In this document: one piece after another, positions 40,925 to 53,190 of the stretch
How positions within the stretch are numbered: the first letter of the stretch is position 1
Layout of the letters: every line of letters starts with the position of its first letter
Source of the DNA: Pogonophryne albipinna
Taxonomy: Eukaryota > Chordata > Actinopteri > Perciformes > Artedidraconidae
Direction of reading: 5' to 3'
NCBI GenBank assembly: GCA_028583405.1
Contig: CM053253.1
Location: 7,708,219-7,772,218, forward strand
Length of the DNA: 64,000 nucleotides
The notes under the pieces: model-generated
The model's input: the letters and a program-made list of their open reading frames with translations, nothing else
Told to the model about the DNA's origin: nothing
Databases searched by the model: none
Translations under genes and position numbers: made by a program

Positions 40925-41829
40925 GATACCGGTAATATAATGATACCTTGAGGTCTGTGATGATGGCGAGTGATCTGTCGCCATGGCAACGGCATTTAAA
41001 AATGTAAAACTCAAATTAAACACATTAACAGCCTTCAAATCATATTTTAATGTCTATTTGCATGTTAATTGCATCAATTATTTCAGTTATGACTTCAAGA
41101 AAGGGCCTTCATTTGTTTAACGTACACCTTTTTAATTTTTATTTAATTTTAATTTCAGAGGCAATATTGTATATTTACTCACTTTTTACTGAAAAACATG
41201 TGATATAAATGAAATCATATAGTACTGTATTTCCTACCAGTATTTTAAAAAATATATTAAAAAAGTGCCATCGTAGACAAATTGATAGAATTGACAGGAT
41301 AATATCAATGGTAATATAATACTGTGAACAGAGCCATTCCACATACTGTATTTCTACTTTTGATACTTCGAGTACATTTAGCTGATAATACTTATACTCT
41401 TTTACTTAAGAAACACTTTGAATTCAGGACTTTCAATTTTATTGAACACAGAAAGCAACAGACAAGACAGGACAAAAATAATACACAGACAGATCGTGAC
41501 AACTAATACATGTTGAGGCATTAGTGAACCTAATACAGCTGATTGTAACAGTTCCCCCCCAGCAGCGGTCACTCATGACCCCATCTCAAATGATGGCCTG
41601 CTTCTTTTGTGGAACCTCACCACCTCTTCATCCTGAAATATATTTGACAAAGAGAGGTTAAATGTTTAACACTGGTTCAAGACTTTATCATTTGTGATTC
41701 AACAACTTCTACCTGCATTGCCTTTTCGCCTCTTGCATTCTTGCGACCTCTCTTGTTCAGACCTTGGTGAATGAAAGACAAACATTAAAAACATTCATTA
41801 AAAATGATATAGTCAGGTTACAGTGTAAC

Positions 41830-44136
41830 AAATAGTTTCAAGAATGCAAATGTCAATTGTAAAATTAAAGAAACATACGGCATGGGAACGTTTTTGAGGA
41901 GAACTAGGCACCACCAGTGCCTAATTTGCTGCATGTTTGTCTTGGAATATAAAAAGCACACAACCAGATGGGTCAACAACATATGTCCTGAAAAGTCTTG
42001 TATCCACAAGTGAAAAACTGAAATATGAAACCCTTATTTATACATACCTCATTGAAATCAAATTGGGCTCTTGCCACAATGTAAAATGCGTACTGTAAAT
42101 AAAGAAATAGTATATTATGTTAGGTTGTTGTGATGCTATGGTGTTCATTGACAAATAATATTCCTCTGTGAATGTTGTTTTGGATATAAATAAATCACAG
42201 CATGTCTCAAACTATGAGCAATAATGGAGTGCATAGCATGCTGAAAGCATTATACATTTGTATTCATTATTATAAACAGAAAAATAGAACTACTATATGT
42301 ATACTGTATATCCAGTATCTTACCATCAAAACAAACACCCCACAGTTGTTCGAGAACCCTCGTCTTGGTAGGCCCTGTAGTGTGAAAAGTGACAATTACA
42401 TCATACTCTTCAGTAGAATCATTTTAACAAATCTAACCTGGACATCATCCACACCAAGACTTGCCCAAGGCCCAGGGCACAAGATCTGAGCAAGGTTTCT
42501 GTGAACACAATGCATGTGAAAGTTAAGAATAAGTACAATTGAATTCAACTTTATAAGTACTCGAAAATCATGCAGAAAGTCTTTGAACACTGTTGGAACA
42601 GGAACAAACTTGAACTTCCAAAAAAAAAGTCATTAAGGGGTAAAACAGAACAGCCCCGCTGTCAAGTGGCATCTACGGTTCTGTTCAATGCCTTTTATTG
42701 AATACAATGCGACTATCATCTCTCCAGCCAGTGCCACGGAGGGGATCTAGAAAGAAAATCTCCCTAGCTTGTGGCCTCAGTGTCTGTTAATATCACATGT
42801 TCCAATATCAACAGGTATACTTTGACATACAAACGTTATATTATAAAGTTGTAGGATCTGTATTATACAACTAAATGAAGCGTTGAATTGAAAGATAGAA
42901 ACACTATTTGCGGCATGGCAAACTTCATTGTACAGTAAACAAACAAAAGACTGAACTACATGTGCTCACACAGAGTGTCCAGGTTCCCACACTGGGAGGA
43001 GAAGCCGTTGGAGATTTGCTGCATTTTCCTGGAAAAGCAAAAAACCAGTTGTGTTGATGTGACTACAGTAATGAGTTGGTACGAGAACATGGAGCAGCAA
43101 CATGGATAATCATGATCAAGATACCGGCAGGTGTTGCATCGGATTCAGCGAAGATGGTGGAAACCAGGCAGCAATAACTGTTGGCAGCAAACACGCCATC
43201 TACTCTCTGTAACAGATAGTTTCATAATGTAATATCTTTGTTTGGTATAATATAGTATGTTTTATACATATTTTAGAACAGCTTCAATACCTTCTCAATA
43301 ACTGTAAGACAGCTGTTCAGGATCTGGCAGAATACAAACACACAGTCAGTAAAATACAGAGTACATGCCAACAATTAAAACAAAATCAGTTAGAAGAAAC
43401 AAAGAGCGTCTGATTACCATCCCATCCATGTCAGTAGCCAAACCCAAACTCCAAAGATCTGAGAACCATCTTGCTCACAAAGGCTAGATGTGTGTTTGGG
43501 CTTTGGGACTTGTCCAGAACCTGTGCCAGCTAAAGGAAGAAAAAAGAAAACCAGCATTTTAAGTCATATTTAGCTTACATACAATATTTTGAACTGCTGA
43601 CTAGTTCACTTTACTTGTTTGTTTTGAACCTCCTGAAGCTCCTGTCCTCAGCAACCTTTGCTTGCCATAACTGTGTTGATACTAGTAAAGTCTCCCTGGT
43701 CCTTGGCATCATTCACTTGATAACAAATCAACAACACAAAATGTATGTCTTTATACAGTACGACTTGTATGAATACAAGTTGTCGATATCAAGCAGATAA
43801 CTTACACTCCTGTTGCTCCTGACCATCTCTGTGGTGTTCTGAAAATGCAGTGGCCATCCCAACTTGTGAAGGAGGAGCTGTTGAAATGAAATAATATTAG
43901 TTTTTAGGAGATATCTCCAGATAACCACATAAAAGAACAAGAACATAATGATTCTAAGAAATGCTTCACCTAATGATATCCTCCCATTGACATCAAGCTG
44001 TATTTCATGTTCAAAAAGTAATTGTTTTTCCTCATTCCTGAGAGCAGTTGTTCCGCACATTGACTGTGTATGCGCCCCGCCAGCTCTGGCACAAGCTCTA
44101 TCCTTCTGAGAACTTTCATCAGTGTGTGATGTGTTT
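41830..44136 (-). pseudogene. Split minus-strand gene of the 14.4-kb element, with Ulp1 (C48) protease-like exons
   Basis: Read on the minus strand, exon-like blocks bounded by AG and GT follow one another: 44136-43970, 43877-43806, 43715-43620, about 43529-43429, 43323-43291 (ILNSCLTVIEK), 43206-43125 (RVDGVFAANSYCCLVSTIFA), 43028-42957, 42376-42324 and 42093-42049. The last two join as GLPRRGFSNNCGVFVLM and YAFYIVARAQFDFNE. NCGVFVLMYA is the catalytic-cysteine region of Ulp1/C48 peptidases. Further down, IRHWWCLVLL lies where such proteins continue. Frame breaks (TGA near 43,650 and 43,440) show decay. Some DNA transposons encode C48 peptidases; the upstream exons are not recognised. Confidence 0.45.
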
Positions 44137-44283
44137 CTGGTCAAAGAAAATAAACACAAACAAAGTAGTTAGGCAATAGGCAGGAATAAAATAAGCTGCA
44201 TATACATTTATTTTGTAAAAATTGAATTGAAATATAGGTTAGTATAGTTATTAGTATTTCTCAAGTAGAGCAAAAATCATCTT

Positions 44284-45465
44284 ATGCCGTTTCCATGGCA
44301 ACGCATCCCTCGCCATGAAACACGGTGTTGTCCTAATTCAATGGAAAATGGTCCAAACTGCACCAGACTTCAGATGACAGTCAATGGTCCGGCCCTCAAC
44401 AGCTCTACGCCAATTATGGGATGTCATCATATGCCGTTGCCATGGCAACACATCCCTCGCCAAAAAACCTGGTGTTGTTGTAATTCAATGGGAAAGCGTC
44501 TAAACTGCACCACACTTTAGATGACAGTTCATGGTCCGGCCCTCAACACCTCAATATGACAATAGTGAGTTTTCCTCAAAAGCCGTTTTCCATGGCAACG
44601 CATCCCTCGCCATAAAACCTGGTGTTGTCGTAATTCAATGGAAAATCGTCCAAACGCCACCAGACTTCAGACTATCATTAATGGTCCGGCCCTCAACAGC
44701 TCTATGCCAATTATGGGATGTCGTCATATGCCGTTGCCATGGCAACGCATCCCTCGCCAAAAAACCTGGTGTTGTCGTATTTCTATGGAAAATCGTCCAA
44801 ACCGCACCAGACTTCAGACTATCATTAATGGTCCGGCCCTCAACAGCTCTATGCCAATTATGGGATGTCATCATATGCCGTTTCCATGGCAACGCATGCC
44901 TCGCCATAAAACACAATGTTGTCTTAAGTCAATGGAAAATGGTCCAAACTGCACCAGACTTCACATGACAGTTAATGGTCCAGCCCTCAACAGCTCTATG
45001 CCAATTATGGAATGTCATCATATGCCGTTGCCATGGTAACGCATCCCTCGCCATAAAACCTGGTGTTGTCGTAATTCAATGGAAAATCGTCCAAACCGCA
45101 CCAGACTTCATATGATGGCTAATGGTCCGGCCCTCAACAGCTCTATGCCAATTATGGGATGTCATCATATGCCGTTGCCATGGCAATGCGTCCCTCGCCA
45201 ATAAACCTGGTGTTGTCGTAATTCAATGGAAAATCGTCCAAACAGCACCAGACTTCAGACTATCATTGATGGTCCGGCCCTCAACAGCTCTATGCCAATT
45301 ATGGGATGTCATCATATGCCGTTTCCATGGCAACGCATGCCTCGCCATAAAACACAATGTTGTCTTAATTCAATGGAAAATCATCCAAACGCCACCAGAC
45401 TTCAGACTATCATTAATGGTCCGGCCCTCAACAGCTCTATGTCAATTATGGGATGTCACCATATG
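44284..45465. repeat. 147-bp satellite, block 1 (eight units)
   Basis: Repeats of CATCCCTCGCCATAAAACC, TCAATGGAAAATCGTCCAAA, GGTCCGGCCCTCAACAGC and ATTATGGGATGTCATCATAT. The first units are spaced 147-150 bp; from 44,748 on, the word CATCCC/CATGCC recurs at 44,895, 45,042, 45,189 and 45,336, exactly 147 bp apart. Each unit has GTTGCCATGGCAAC or a one-base variant such as GTTTCCATGGCAAC. Confidence 0.95.
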
Positions 45466-46395
45466 TCACCCTAACCCTATAAATAAACATTGATTGATTG
45501 ATATTTACTTGAACAAACAAAAAACGCTAACGCGGCTGCTTTTAATTGAACTATTCATATCTTACTCTGCACTGTAACTTGTATTCATGTATTTGTTCTT
45601 TGAATGTTTATTTGATTATCTTTGCTTTTGAATGACTATTTTTAGATGCCCTTTTCTTAATGTCTTTCCTTTTTGTAAAGCACTTTGAATTGCCTTGTGT
45701 TGAAAGGTGCTGTATAAATAAAGTGTCCTTGCCTAAAGATTCAAACTCAGGACAACAACAAGAACAGCTGACATATTGACTGAGTATTTTTAAGAGGTTA
45801 CTCCAGATCAGATGTCACTTACAGGAATGATGTTATGGCATGACCAGAAAGGACTCCACCTTTTCTTTCTTAACCCTTTGTTGCACGAATGCATTCAGTC
45901 AAACAAACAAGGGTGTTTTAATGAAGAGCGCACTGATGACTTCTGGCACCAAAACATGAATGTGATGCCAGGTCAATCAAAAACAAGGATCGTCTTCATG
46001 TCTTCATTTCTTGTTGGACAACATTCTGCCAGAACCATCCCAGTTTCAAATGTCTCTATTGACAGAAGAACGGGACCAGTGGCGAACAAGTTGTGTTCTT
46101 AATCAGCAGATAAAAGCACTACAAATGAATATAACATATCATACAGTCCTGGCCTCCCCAAAATCAACATGTTCCACTGTTGTGTAGATGAACAGTGTTG
46201 TTATGTATAATAACAAGTTATTGTGTATAAGGCTGCTGTTAACAAGGGCTATATGATTTGGGGAAGCCAGGACTGTATGATGTTATATGTATTTGTAGTG
46301 CTTTTATCCAACTTGAATTGTATTCATAACGAATACGCTTTTTGTAGTTTATTTCATTTGATTTTACAATGTTTGTCGGATGTGTTCTTGTATTC
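45466..46395. mobile_element. Insertion splitting the 147-bp satellite, with LINE tail and hairpin element
   Basis: AGCACTTTGAATTGCCTTG with TGCTGTATAAATAAAGTG (45,676-45,725) is a fish LINE 3' tail. The interval 46,104-46,307 is an inverted repeat with 52-bp arms (GATAAAAGCACTACAAATG, TACAGTCCTGGCCTCCCC) around a loop of about 100 bp. The sequence between is unrecognised. Confidence 0.65.
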
Positions 46396-47300
46396 TGTGT
46401 TTTGCCTCACCATAAAACCTGGTGTTGTCGTAATTCAATGGAAAATGGTCCAAACGGCCCCAGACTTCCGATGATGGCTAATGGTCCGGCCCTCAACAGC
46501 TCTACGCCAATCATGGGATGTCATCATATGCCGTTTCCATGGCGACAGATCCCTCGCCATGAAACACGGTGTTCTCCTAATTCAAAGGGAAATCGTCCAA
46601 ACGGCACCAGACTTCATATGATGGCTAATGGTCCGGCCCTCAACAGCTCTATGTCAATTATGGGATGTCATCATATGCCGTTGCCATGGTAACGCATCCC
46701 TCGCCAAAAAACCTGGTGTTGTCGTAATTCAATGGAAAATCGTCCAAACGCCACCAGACTTCAGACTATCATTAATGGTCCGGCCCTCAACAGCTCTATG
46801 TCAATTATGGGATGTCACCATATGCCGTTTCCATGGCAACGCGTCCCTCGCCATGAAACACGGTGTTGTCCTAACTCAATGGAAAAACGTCCAAACGTCA
46901 CCAGATTTCATATGATGGCTAATGGTCCGGCCCTCAACACCTCAATATGCCCAAAAGCTGTTGCCATGGCAACACACCCCTCGCCGTTAAGCACGATATT
47001 GCTATAAGTCCTGTGTAAATGGTCAAAAACTGTTCAAACTGTACATGTGTGCTAACCGTCAAGCCCTCGAGACATATATGTGTCAGTTTTGAGATTTCTT
47101 CAAATGTCGTTGCTATGGTAACAAAATGGTCGCCGTGAAACACGGTTTTCTCATAACTCCAGTTAACATGCTCCAAACGGCACAACACTTCACAGGTTTG
47201 ATAACGATGCAGCCCTCAACACATCTAAGCATATTATGGGGTGTCATCAAATGCCGTTGCCATGTCGACAGATCTCCCGCCATGAAACACAATGTTTGTG
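46396..47300. repeat. 147-bp satellite, block 2 (about five units, decaying to the right)
   Basis: Same unit as block 1. The landmark recurs at 46,548, 46,695 and 46,842 (147 bp each). Units after 46,930 diverge but keep a TTGCCATGGCAAC or TTGCTATGGTAAC core. Confidence 0.9.
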
Positions 47301-47591
47301 TTACTGCTGTAACTCAAAAACATTGTCCGATCGGCCTGAAACTTCCCACGTTTGCCAACGGCCGAGTCCTCGAGACACCTAGACACACACGTCGACATGC
47401 GGACAACAGCCTGCGGAGCGTCGAAGACCCGCTCAACGCTGCTTGCAGCTTTAATTATCCTTGTGTTTATTTATTTGTTTGAACAAGTTGGAGTCCGTCA
47501 GGACCGAGGGTCAGAGCAGCTCATAGTATAGTTGCTTTAGAGAATTGTACACCCGGAAGTATTCTCTCCGCTTCGCTTGACAAACCCCGTG

Positions 47592-48666
47592 CAGTGGCGT
47601 TTCTATATGTAGCCAACAAAAGTGGTGGGGCACAAAAAACTTAGATGTCTATATATAAGCTTCTGCAGTGAGGTTCATGGCTGGTGAGGCACTGGCACTG
47701 ACTCTTCAGGTTTACAAATATTATATTTTGACTTAAATCAAAATATAATATTATTTTCAAAAGCCTCTTTAGTCTGATGCTTCAATTAATTTTAAACAGA
47801 CAATTCAACAAAAGGATACCCAAAAAATGTAATTTTATCATTTAAATATTGAATTGTTCTCTCTTAGTAAGATCCCATTTTCAATAAAATTGTGGTCTTA
47901 CCTTGACTTGAAGATGAAGTCCATTTGCCTATCCTTCTGGACAAAAATCTCTATTACTTTTTTGTAAAAGTCCTCCTTATCTTCTTGTAGTTTCAAAAGT
48001 CTATCATAAATCTAAATGATGGATTTATGATTCGAAAATTATAAAAGTAGGGTAGACATGTGGATATTATCCGGCTGAACAAAACGTACATTTATCTAAC
48101 AGCTACGTTTCCCACAGATCTTATTTTGAGCTATTTTCTAAAATCCTATGGAGAAATCTCATTGCTTTTTTGTGGAGGGAAGCCATGCGCAGCTTACTTC
48201 CTGTTTTTAGGACGTGTCTCTCTCCTCCTCTTCACACACCACACTTTTCGCGGCACACGTACTTACAGCCAATCAGCTCTGAATGATGTGAGATGACGTA
48301 TGGTGGGGATGGCAGCTCAATGCCCCTATGGTCATTATTTTTTGCCACACACATTAAATAGGAAAATACTCTGAGCATGCGCAGTGTAGTTTTTACAGTC
48401 ACCGTTCACTTAGACAGTGAGAGGGAGGGGCAGGATCGGGTTTTGTCCCACATGGCTAAACAAACAGCTCAATAGGCACACACTGTAGACACTAATTAGA
48501 AGAACACATACTAAAACAGCAATGTACAGACGAATCAGATGATTAAACATGATCTTAAAATATATTTAATATTTTAATTTATTTTTTGCATTTTGTTGTA
48601 ATCATTATTTTAATACTTTCTGCTGACACTAGGTGGGGCTGTGCCCCTAATGACCAGTCGCCACTG
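47592..48666. mobile_element. hAT-type element (1,075 bp) with 8-bp target duplication
   Basis: Starts CAGTGGCGTTTCTATATG, ends CCAGTCGCCACTG. The flanks are ACCCCGTG at 47584-47591 and 48667-48674. A related repeat at about 61,717 has a single uninterrupted ACAAACCCCGTGATTAG, the empty site. No transposase is present. Confidence 0.92.
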
Positions 48667-49194
48667 ACCCCGTGATAGTCCTCAAGCTCTGTGATTGGAT
48701 GTTTGAGTGTGCGCCGAGGGTTACGCCGAGCGTCGAACAGCACTTTGCGATGGGATGGAACCACGGCAGACTGTCCAAAACTGGATTTAAACGGGTCCAC
48801 CCCGTCCCCCCCTCCCCCACCCAGTCCCCAGAACTACACATGCTGGCTATTGTGTGTTTTGCAACATGCTCTATGGCACGTCTCTACTGGGAATTGTAGT
48901 TTTAAAAGACGTTTTCGTATTTCCCATAATAAGAAGTTGCCAGTATTAAACTGTGTACATCCCTGGAGGTTTAGGGGATAGGAAACACTCAAATTTAAAA
49001 CATATAATTAATAAATGGGTGAAAATGGCTTGTACCCATAATGGGCAGCATTAATGTATACCCACATGACAGCTAAGGTCAGAAGAGCTTTATTTAACAG
49101 CTGGTCTTATGTCTGTGACCCCTCCTGTTGTTAATTGATAAGCCTGAAACATGCACTTGTCAAGGTTCAGAGGCAAATATGGCATAGCCATCGA

Positions 49195-49330
49195 TCATCT
49201 TACATTACATTACATTGCATTTAGCTGACGCTTTTATCCAAAGCGACTTACAATAAGTGCATTCGACCAACAAGATACAAACTTGAATAAAACAGAATCA
49301 TATAAGTACATCAGGTTTCATAGAGCCAGT
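49195..49330. mobile_element. Retroposon fragment (ACATT)n-GCTGACGC type
   Basis: ACATTACATTACATTGCATT, then AGCTGACGCTTTTATCCAAA and GCGACTTACAATAAGTGC. I recall this as a frequent teleost retroposon end. A second retroposon-like tail, ATACTTTATTGATCCTAAG, is at about 49,427. Confidence 0.6.
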
Positions 49331-49619
49331 ATGTGCTACTCCACTGGCTTATAAAGCCAGTCCTTTATTAGTATATTGCTTTGTTAGTAATTATATCGCT
49401 CGAAGTGGAGTCGAAAGAGATAAGATATACTTTATTGATCCTAAGTTGGAAATATTTGCGTTACATCAGCATGTGTAACAGTTGTAAATATGCAGTGGTG
49501 TTTATTTGTAAATCATTTAGTATAATCACACAAATTATGTGTTCTTTATTTATTGATTGTTCATTACCTGACAAGGTCGGAGATGAAAAACCTGGGTCGC
49601 AGGTTCCTCAACAGTGCAT

Positions 49620-49910
49620 TACAAGACATCTATCAATATGTATGTATACCTCCACCATTAAACTGTCATATTCTGCACATTTCTTATACTATCTACATAC
49701 ATCTTATAAGAGTGTAATACATATGTATAATATCAGTTAAAATAAGTGCTTAAACATACAGTAGTTAACATTGCAGGAAAGCAATATATTAGTACTTGTC
49801 AGGCTTAATATGTATACCCCCAAAGCTTTTTTCTTATTCAAAATAAGACCTTAACCTAAAGTATTCTTTAATGTTTCAATAAAGCCTTATTAGTTTGTCT
49901 GTCTGTGTCT
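49620..49910. repeat. Repeat shared in inverted orientation with 62,536-62,820
   Basis: CTCCACCATTAAACTGTCAT, ATCTTATAAGAGTGTAA, CCCCCAAAGCTTTTTTCTTA and AATAAAGCCTTATTAGTTTG all recur as reverse complements at the far end of the window. Element ends were not resolved. Confidence 0.8.
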
Positions 49911-51302
49911 CCTATTATCTAATAATAAAAATAATACATTTCAATAACGTGCTTTAACCACTAGGTGTCTCTTTCTATCAGCTGTGCGCCGTTATGGTGT
50001 ATATATACCAATATACCGATTGGATCAAATATAAAAGTCAGCCGAATTAGTATTGATACTGCAAGGAGACTTATATTGTGAAGAGAAATTGAAGATGTTG
50101 TTTAATTGCTGATATATTTATGATCCACGTCACATATTCAGTTTCGGCTGCAGTTATTCCTGTTTGTCTAGAAGTCTTCTCATCAGGGCTCTATAAATAG
50201 CGAACTACGGCAGATATGTAATATTTAATGCAGCCGAACCGTGTATTACAATGCCGTTATGTGATGACCTTCAAAGAGAAAAGCAAGCACAATCGGAATA
50301 AAGTATTATTTTATTTAAAAAAAATGTTTTCGGATTTCACATCAACAGGAAGTCCGGTTAACTCTAATGTCCGTGCGCAACAATACCCCAACCCAGCGCA
50401 TGGCTCTGCCCCAACCCATAGATCCGCGGGTGAATAATAATCACCACATTACACACATCCCTTCACATATACATTTAAATTTACATTAAAGTATTTCGTG
50501 AGGCCTTCTAAAAAATGTTTCAATATAATTAGGATTGTAGTTGAAGAGTTATTGCACAACGGCACGTCCATTAATTCCACAACCACACACATGGATTAAC
50601 ATCGATTTAATACATTAATGTAGCCTTTGTTTCTGCTAAAAGAGGTGTCGACCAGCTGGGGCAACAAGAAAATCGGCTAAATCGAGTGTGACTATTACAA
50701 AATAAATAATTAGCCTATTATATTAATATTGACAATAACAACCGACCGTCGGTGTAGCATTTGCCGGGGAGCGTTCTCATGGCGTCTATTATCAACGCTA
50801 TGGGAGGTCTATGAAGGTCTATGGGACGCCCTGCCCGTTGAAAACTGACTTCCAAGGGGTACCCTGTACGTAATAGAGTGACGGGGAGGGGCCCTGACCG
50901 TCCGTCAATATGTGACGGGTTGGGAGTGAGAACGTGTTGGTATTTCATGATCCGCAAAAGGATTCACACTTGTATTTCCGGATCCACAATTGTGTTTTTC
51001 AATGTACACACAAATGTGTTACGTTTCATATACATGTAGACTAAATAAAATCCAAATACAGAAAAAAGTTTTACATAAGTATTTTTGATATAATATATTT
51101 GTTTTCCGTTTAAAACCTCTGAACCTGCAAACACAAACCGCTTTCTGTGCACGGATCGCTGTGCATTCGTGTGTGTTTTTTTTTAGACTCCCCTGACGGT
51201 CAGCCGATTCGTACCTGTAATTTGTTCTATCTATAGCCAATCAGATGTCTCTGAATCCTTCTGTGTGCATGTGTGTATTATGAGACTGTTCTGAGTCCAT
51301 AG

Positions 51303-51370
51303 AGGAGCTGCACTGCACTGCTTCCTGTGCCCGCAGTCTTTCCGCTCCACCTCTGCCTTCCAGTACCACC
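51303..51370 (+). pseudogene. zbtb39 duplicate, piece 2 (exon 3)
   Basis: GAGGAGCTGCACTG, then CTTCCTGTGCCCGCAGTC to CAGTACCACC match the parent at about 25,617-25,682, with a 5-bp CACTG duplication that shifts the frame. Confidence 0.93.
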
Positions 51371-52560
51371 CAGGGGCGGATCTAGAACAAATATTCATGG
51401 GGTGGCAAGAGGGTGCAGGAGATTTTGAGCGGTGGCATCCCCTGGCAGAAGTAGGCTATATGCTGATTTAATCGCAGTCATATCAATCAATGTTAACTTG
51501 GAAAGCCACAATATTTATATTTTAACTTAATAACATCAGGATACATTATTGTGGCACATCAGTTAAGCCTTAAATAGAAATATATAAGGTGGCAGACATA
51601 ATTTAACGAATTTTAACTGAACAATAACTGAATGAGTTTGTTTCACTCTTAGAGCAGGTGTACCAAATCTATGAAGACTGCTGCAATAAGTACATGAATT
51701 AACTGTCTCATCGATGTTTCTCTGAATGACTATGATACTATTAACAATTATATCATTCCTATCAGCTGTCAATCACTGTTATGATTCACATATTCATTTA
51801 TTATTGAATAAACTATATTTTTTGGAGGAGTTAATGATGAATGTTCCTCAAGATGCTTGCTCACTATACTTCAAATTTGAAAGACAAATTACTATCATAT
51901 ATCAAAAGAATCAAAGGAACAGTTCAGCGCCCCACAACTTTACTGCAAACAGTTACAACCTTGACTTTACATCAGAAAGAACAAACATTAAAGAAGTGAC
52001 TATCTGAATCAGTTATGGTTAAAAAACCTGTATTCAGCTAAAACATATACATCGCTGCAGTTATGATCCAGTGGAAAGCCCTAAATCAAAGTGGTTACGT
52101 TTTGGCTGGGCAGTATAGTTTTACACACCGTCTTATTTGACTTTCTCAGGACTTAAAACTGTTTTTTGGGGGCAGACCCCCACAAAGAAAAAAATATATA
52201 CACACATAAGGTCATCATCTTAACAGTTTGTTATGCTCATCGAGTCATCCGTGAGCAGAGCATCAAGTTGGCATGCCTATTACAGCTGAATGCGGCGATT
52301 ACCATTTTGTTCAGCAAAACGCCTCACAAAATGAGTAAGATCCAAACCTTTAGTGCGTTTTGATTCAATGCTGAGTACAGCCAAACTTGACAGTCTCTTC
52401 TCTGTCATTGTAGACCGCAAATACCTCATTCCTTCCGTCTACTTGGGTCCGAATCATAGACTCTCCGAATCATAGACTGTCCGAATCTCAATGCTTCTCG
52501 TTTTGCGCCGTCCCGTTCAAATTAAATCGCCGCCAATCATATTTCCACGCTCGCGCGAGG
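51371..52560. mobile_element. hAT-like element, left end only
   Basis: CAGGGGCGGATCTAGAACAA follows piece 2 directly, with GTACCACC as the preceding eight bases. GGGGGCAGACCCCCAC near 52,172 is typical of such elements. The matching right end was not found, so the right boundary is a guess and about 265 bp of parental exon 3 is missing before piece 3. Confidence 0.5.
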
Positions 52561-53069
52561 CCAGGGGTATGGGATTAGTTTTGTTTCATAAAGATAAAGA
52601 AACACTTTCTCAGAATCAAACAAAACTAAGAGTTTAAGAGAAAAGAAAACCGAGTCAAGCAAAATACATTTAATTTCAAAAATAAAACTATAAGTTGCAA
52701 ACAAATTATTTGTGTAATCATGTAAACTATAAGTCTTTTTTCTTTGTTTTAACATATATTTTTGTTTGCAGTTCTTTTCGCTTCTTTCTCAATGATCAGA
52801 CTTTTGCTCTCGCTGCAGATCTTCTCGTTTGCGCTCCATCATTTTTTGTTTTCGATTCTGAGACAAACGTCCCAGGTGGGCGGGACTTTCAGGGTGCGTC
52901 CCCATTGGCTACTCAGTTTTTGAGTGACAGCCCACTACACCACAGATCATACAGTGCAACTCATGCAGCAAACTCCGGAGTCCACTCGGCCACGTTAGTG
53001 TTGGTGTCTCCTGGGGAGTTTCATGAACATATCGGACTTCTCTTATGGATTGCTGTGCATTATACTTGT

Positions 53070-53190
53070 GTTGTGTAGTTTATACTTTATTCCAAATTTA
53101 AATATTTTAATACCTGAACACACTGCTGCTGTAAAATAATTCCCCAATTTGGGATCGATGAAGTGTCTGTCTATTTATCTATTTTATAGA
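53070..53190 (+). mobile_element. Retroposon 3' tail
   Basis: AATTCCCCAATTTGGGATCG, GATGAAGTGTCTGTCTATTT and short TCTA repeats: the shape of a teleost LINE end with a simple-repeat tail. Confidence 0.55.

Larger units (their letters stand above)
36534..50940. mobile_element. 14.4-kb DNA element with long terminal inverted repeats
   Basis: The left end begins CCAACACGTTCTCACTCCC; the right end, reversed, begins the same way. The inverted repeats continue through GTCACATATTGACGGACGG and TCAGGGCCCCTCCCCG, about 60 bp near-identical, except for a 14-bp duplication on the left. TATTT flanks both ends (36529-36533, 50941-50945). Contents in order: foldback element, three M1 and three M2 modules, split Ulp1-like exons on the minus strand, a 147-bp satellite in two blocks, and a hAT insertion. 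A 5-bp duplication is consistent with several superfamilies and I cannot name this one. Confidence 0.75.
36512..51298. mobile_element. Insertion between zbtb39-duplicate pieces 1 and 2 (host repeat carrying a 14.4-kb element)
   Basis: After removing the 14.4-kb element and one TATTT, 36,512-36,533 joins 50,946-51,298. This restores a repeat in which GGATTCACACTTGTATTTC occurs twice in tandem, 13 bases apart, followed by about 330 bases of unrecognised sequence. Roughly 220 bp of parental exon 3 is missing at this junction. Confidence 0.6.

Noticed and set aside
41440..41510. Second copy of the solo LTR
   Set aside because: Only the short string ACAGACAGATCGTGACA is shared; the rest does not match.
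44531..45493. Several 120-145-codon ORFs with repeated MVRPSTALCQLWDV
   Set aside because: They come from the 147-bp satellite; 147 is divisible by 3, so frames stay open by chance of the unit sequence.
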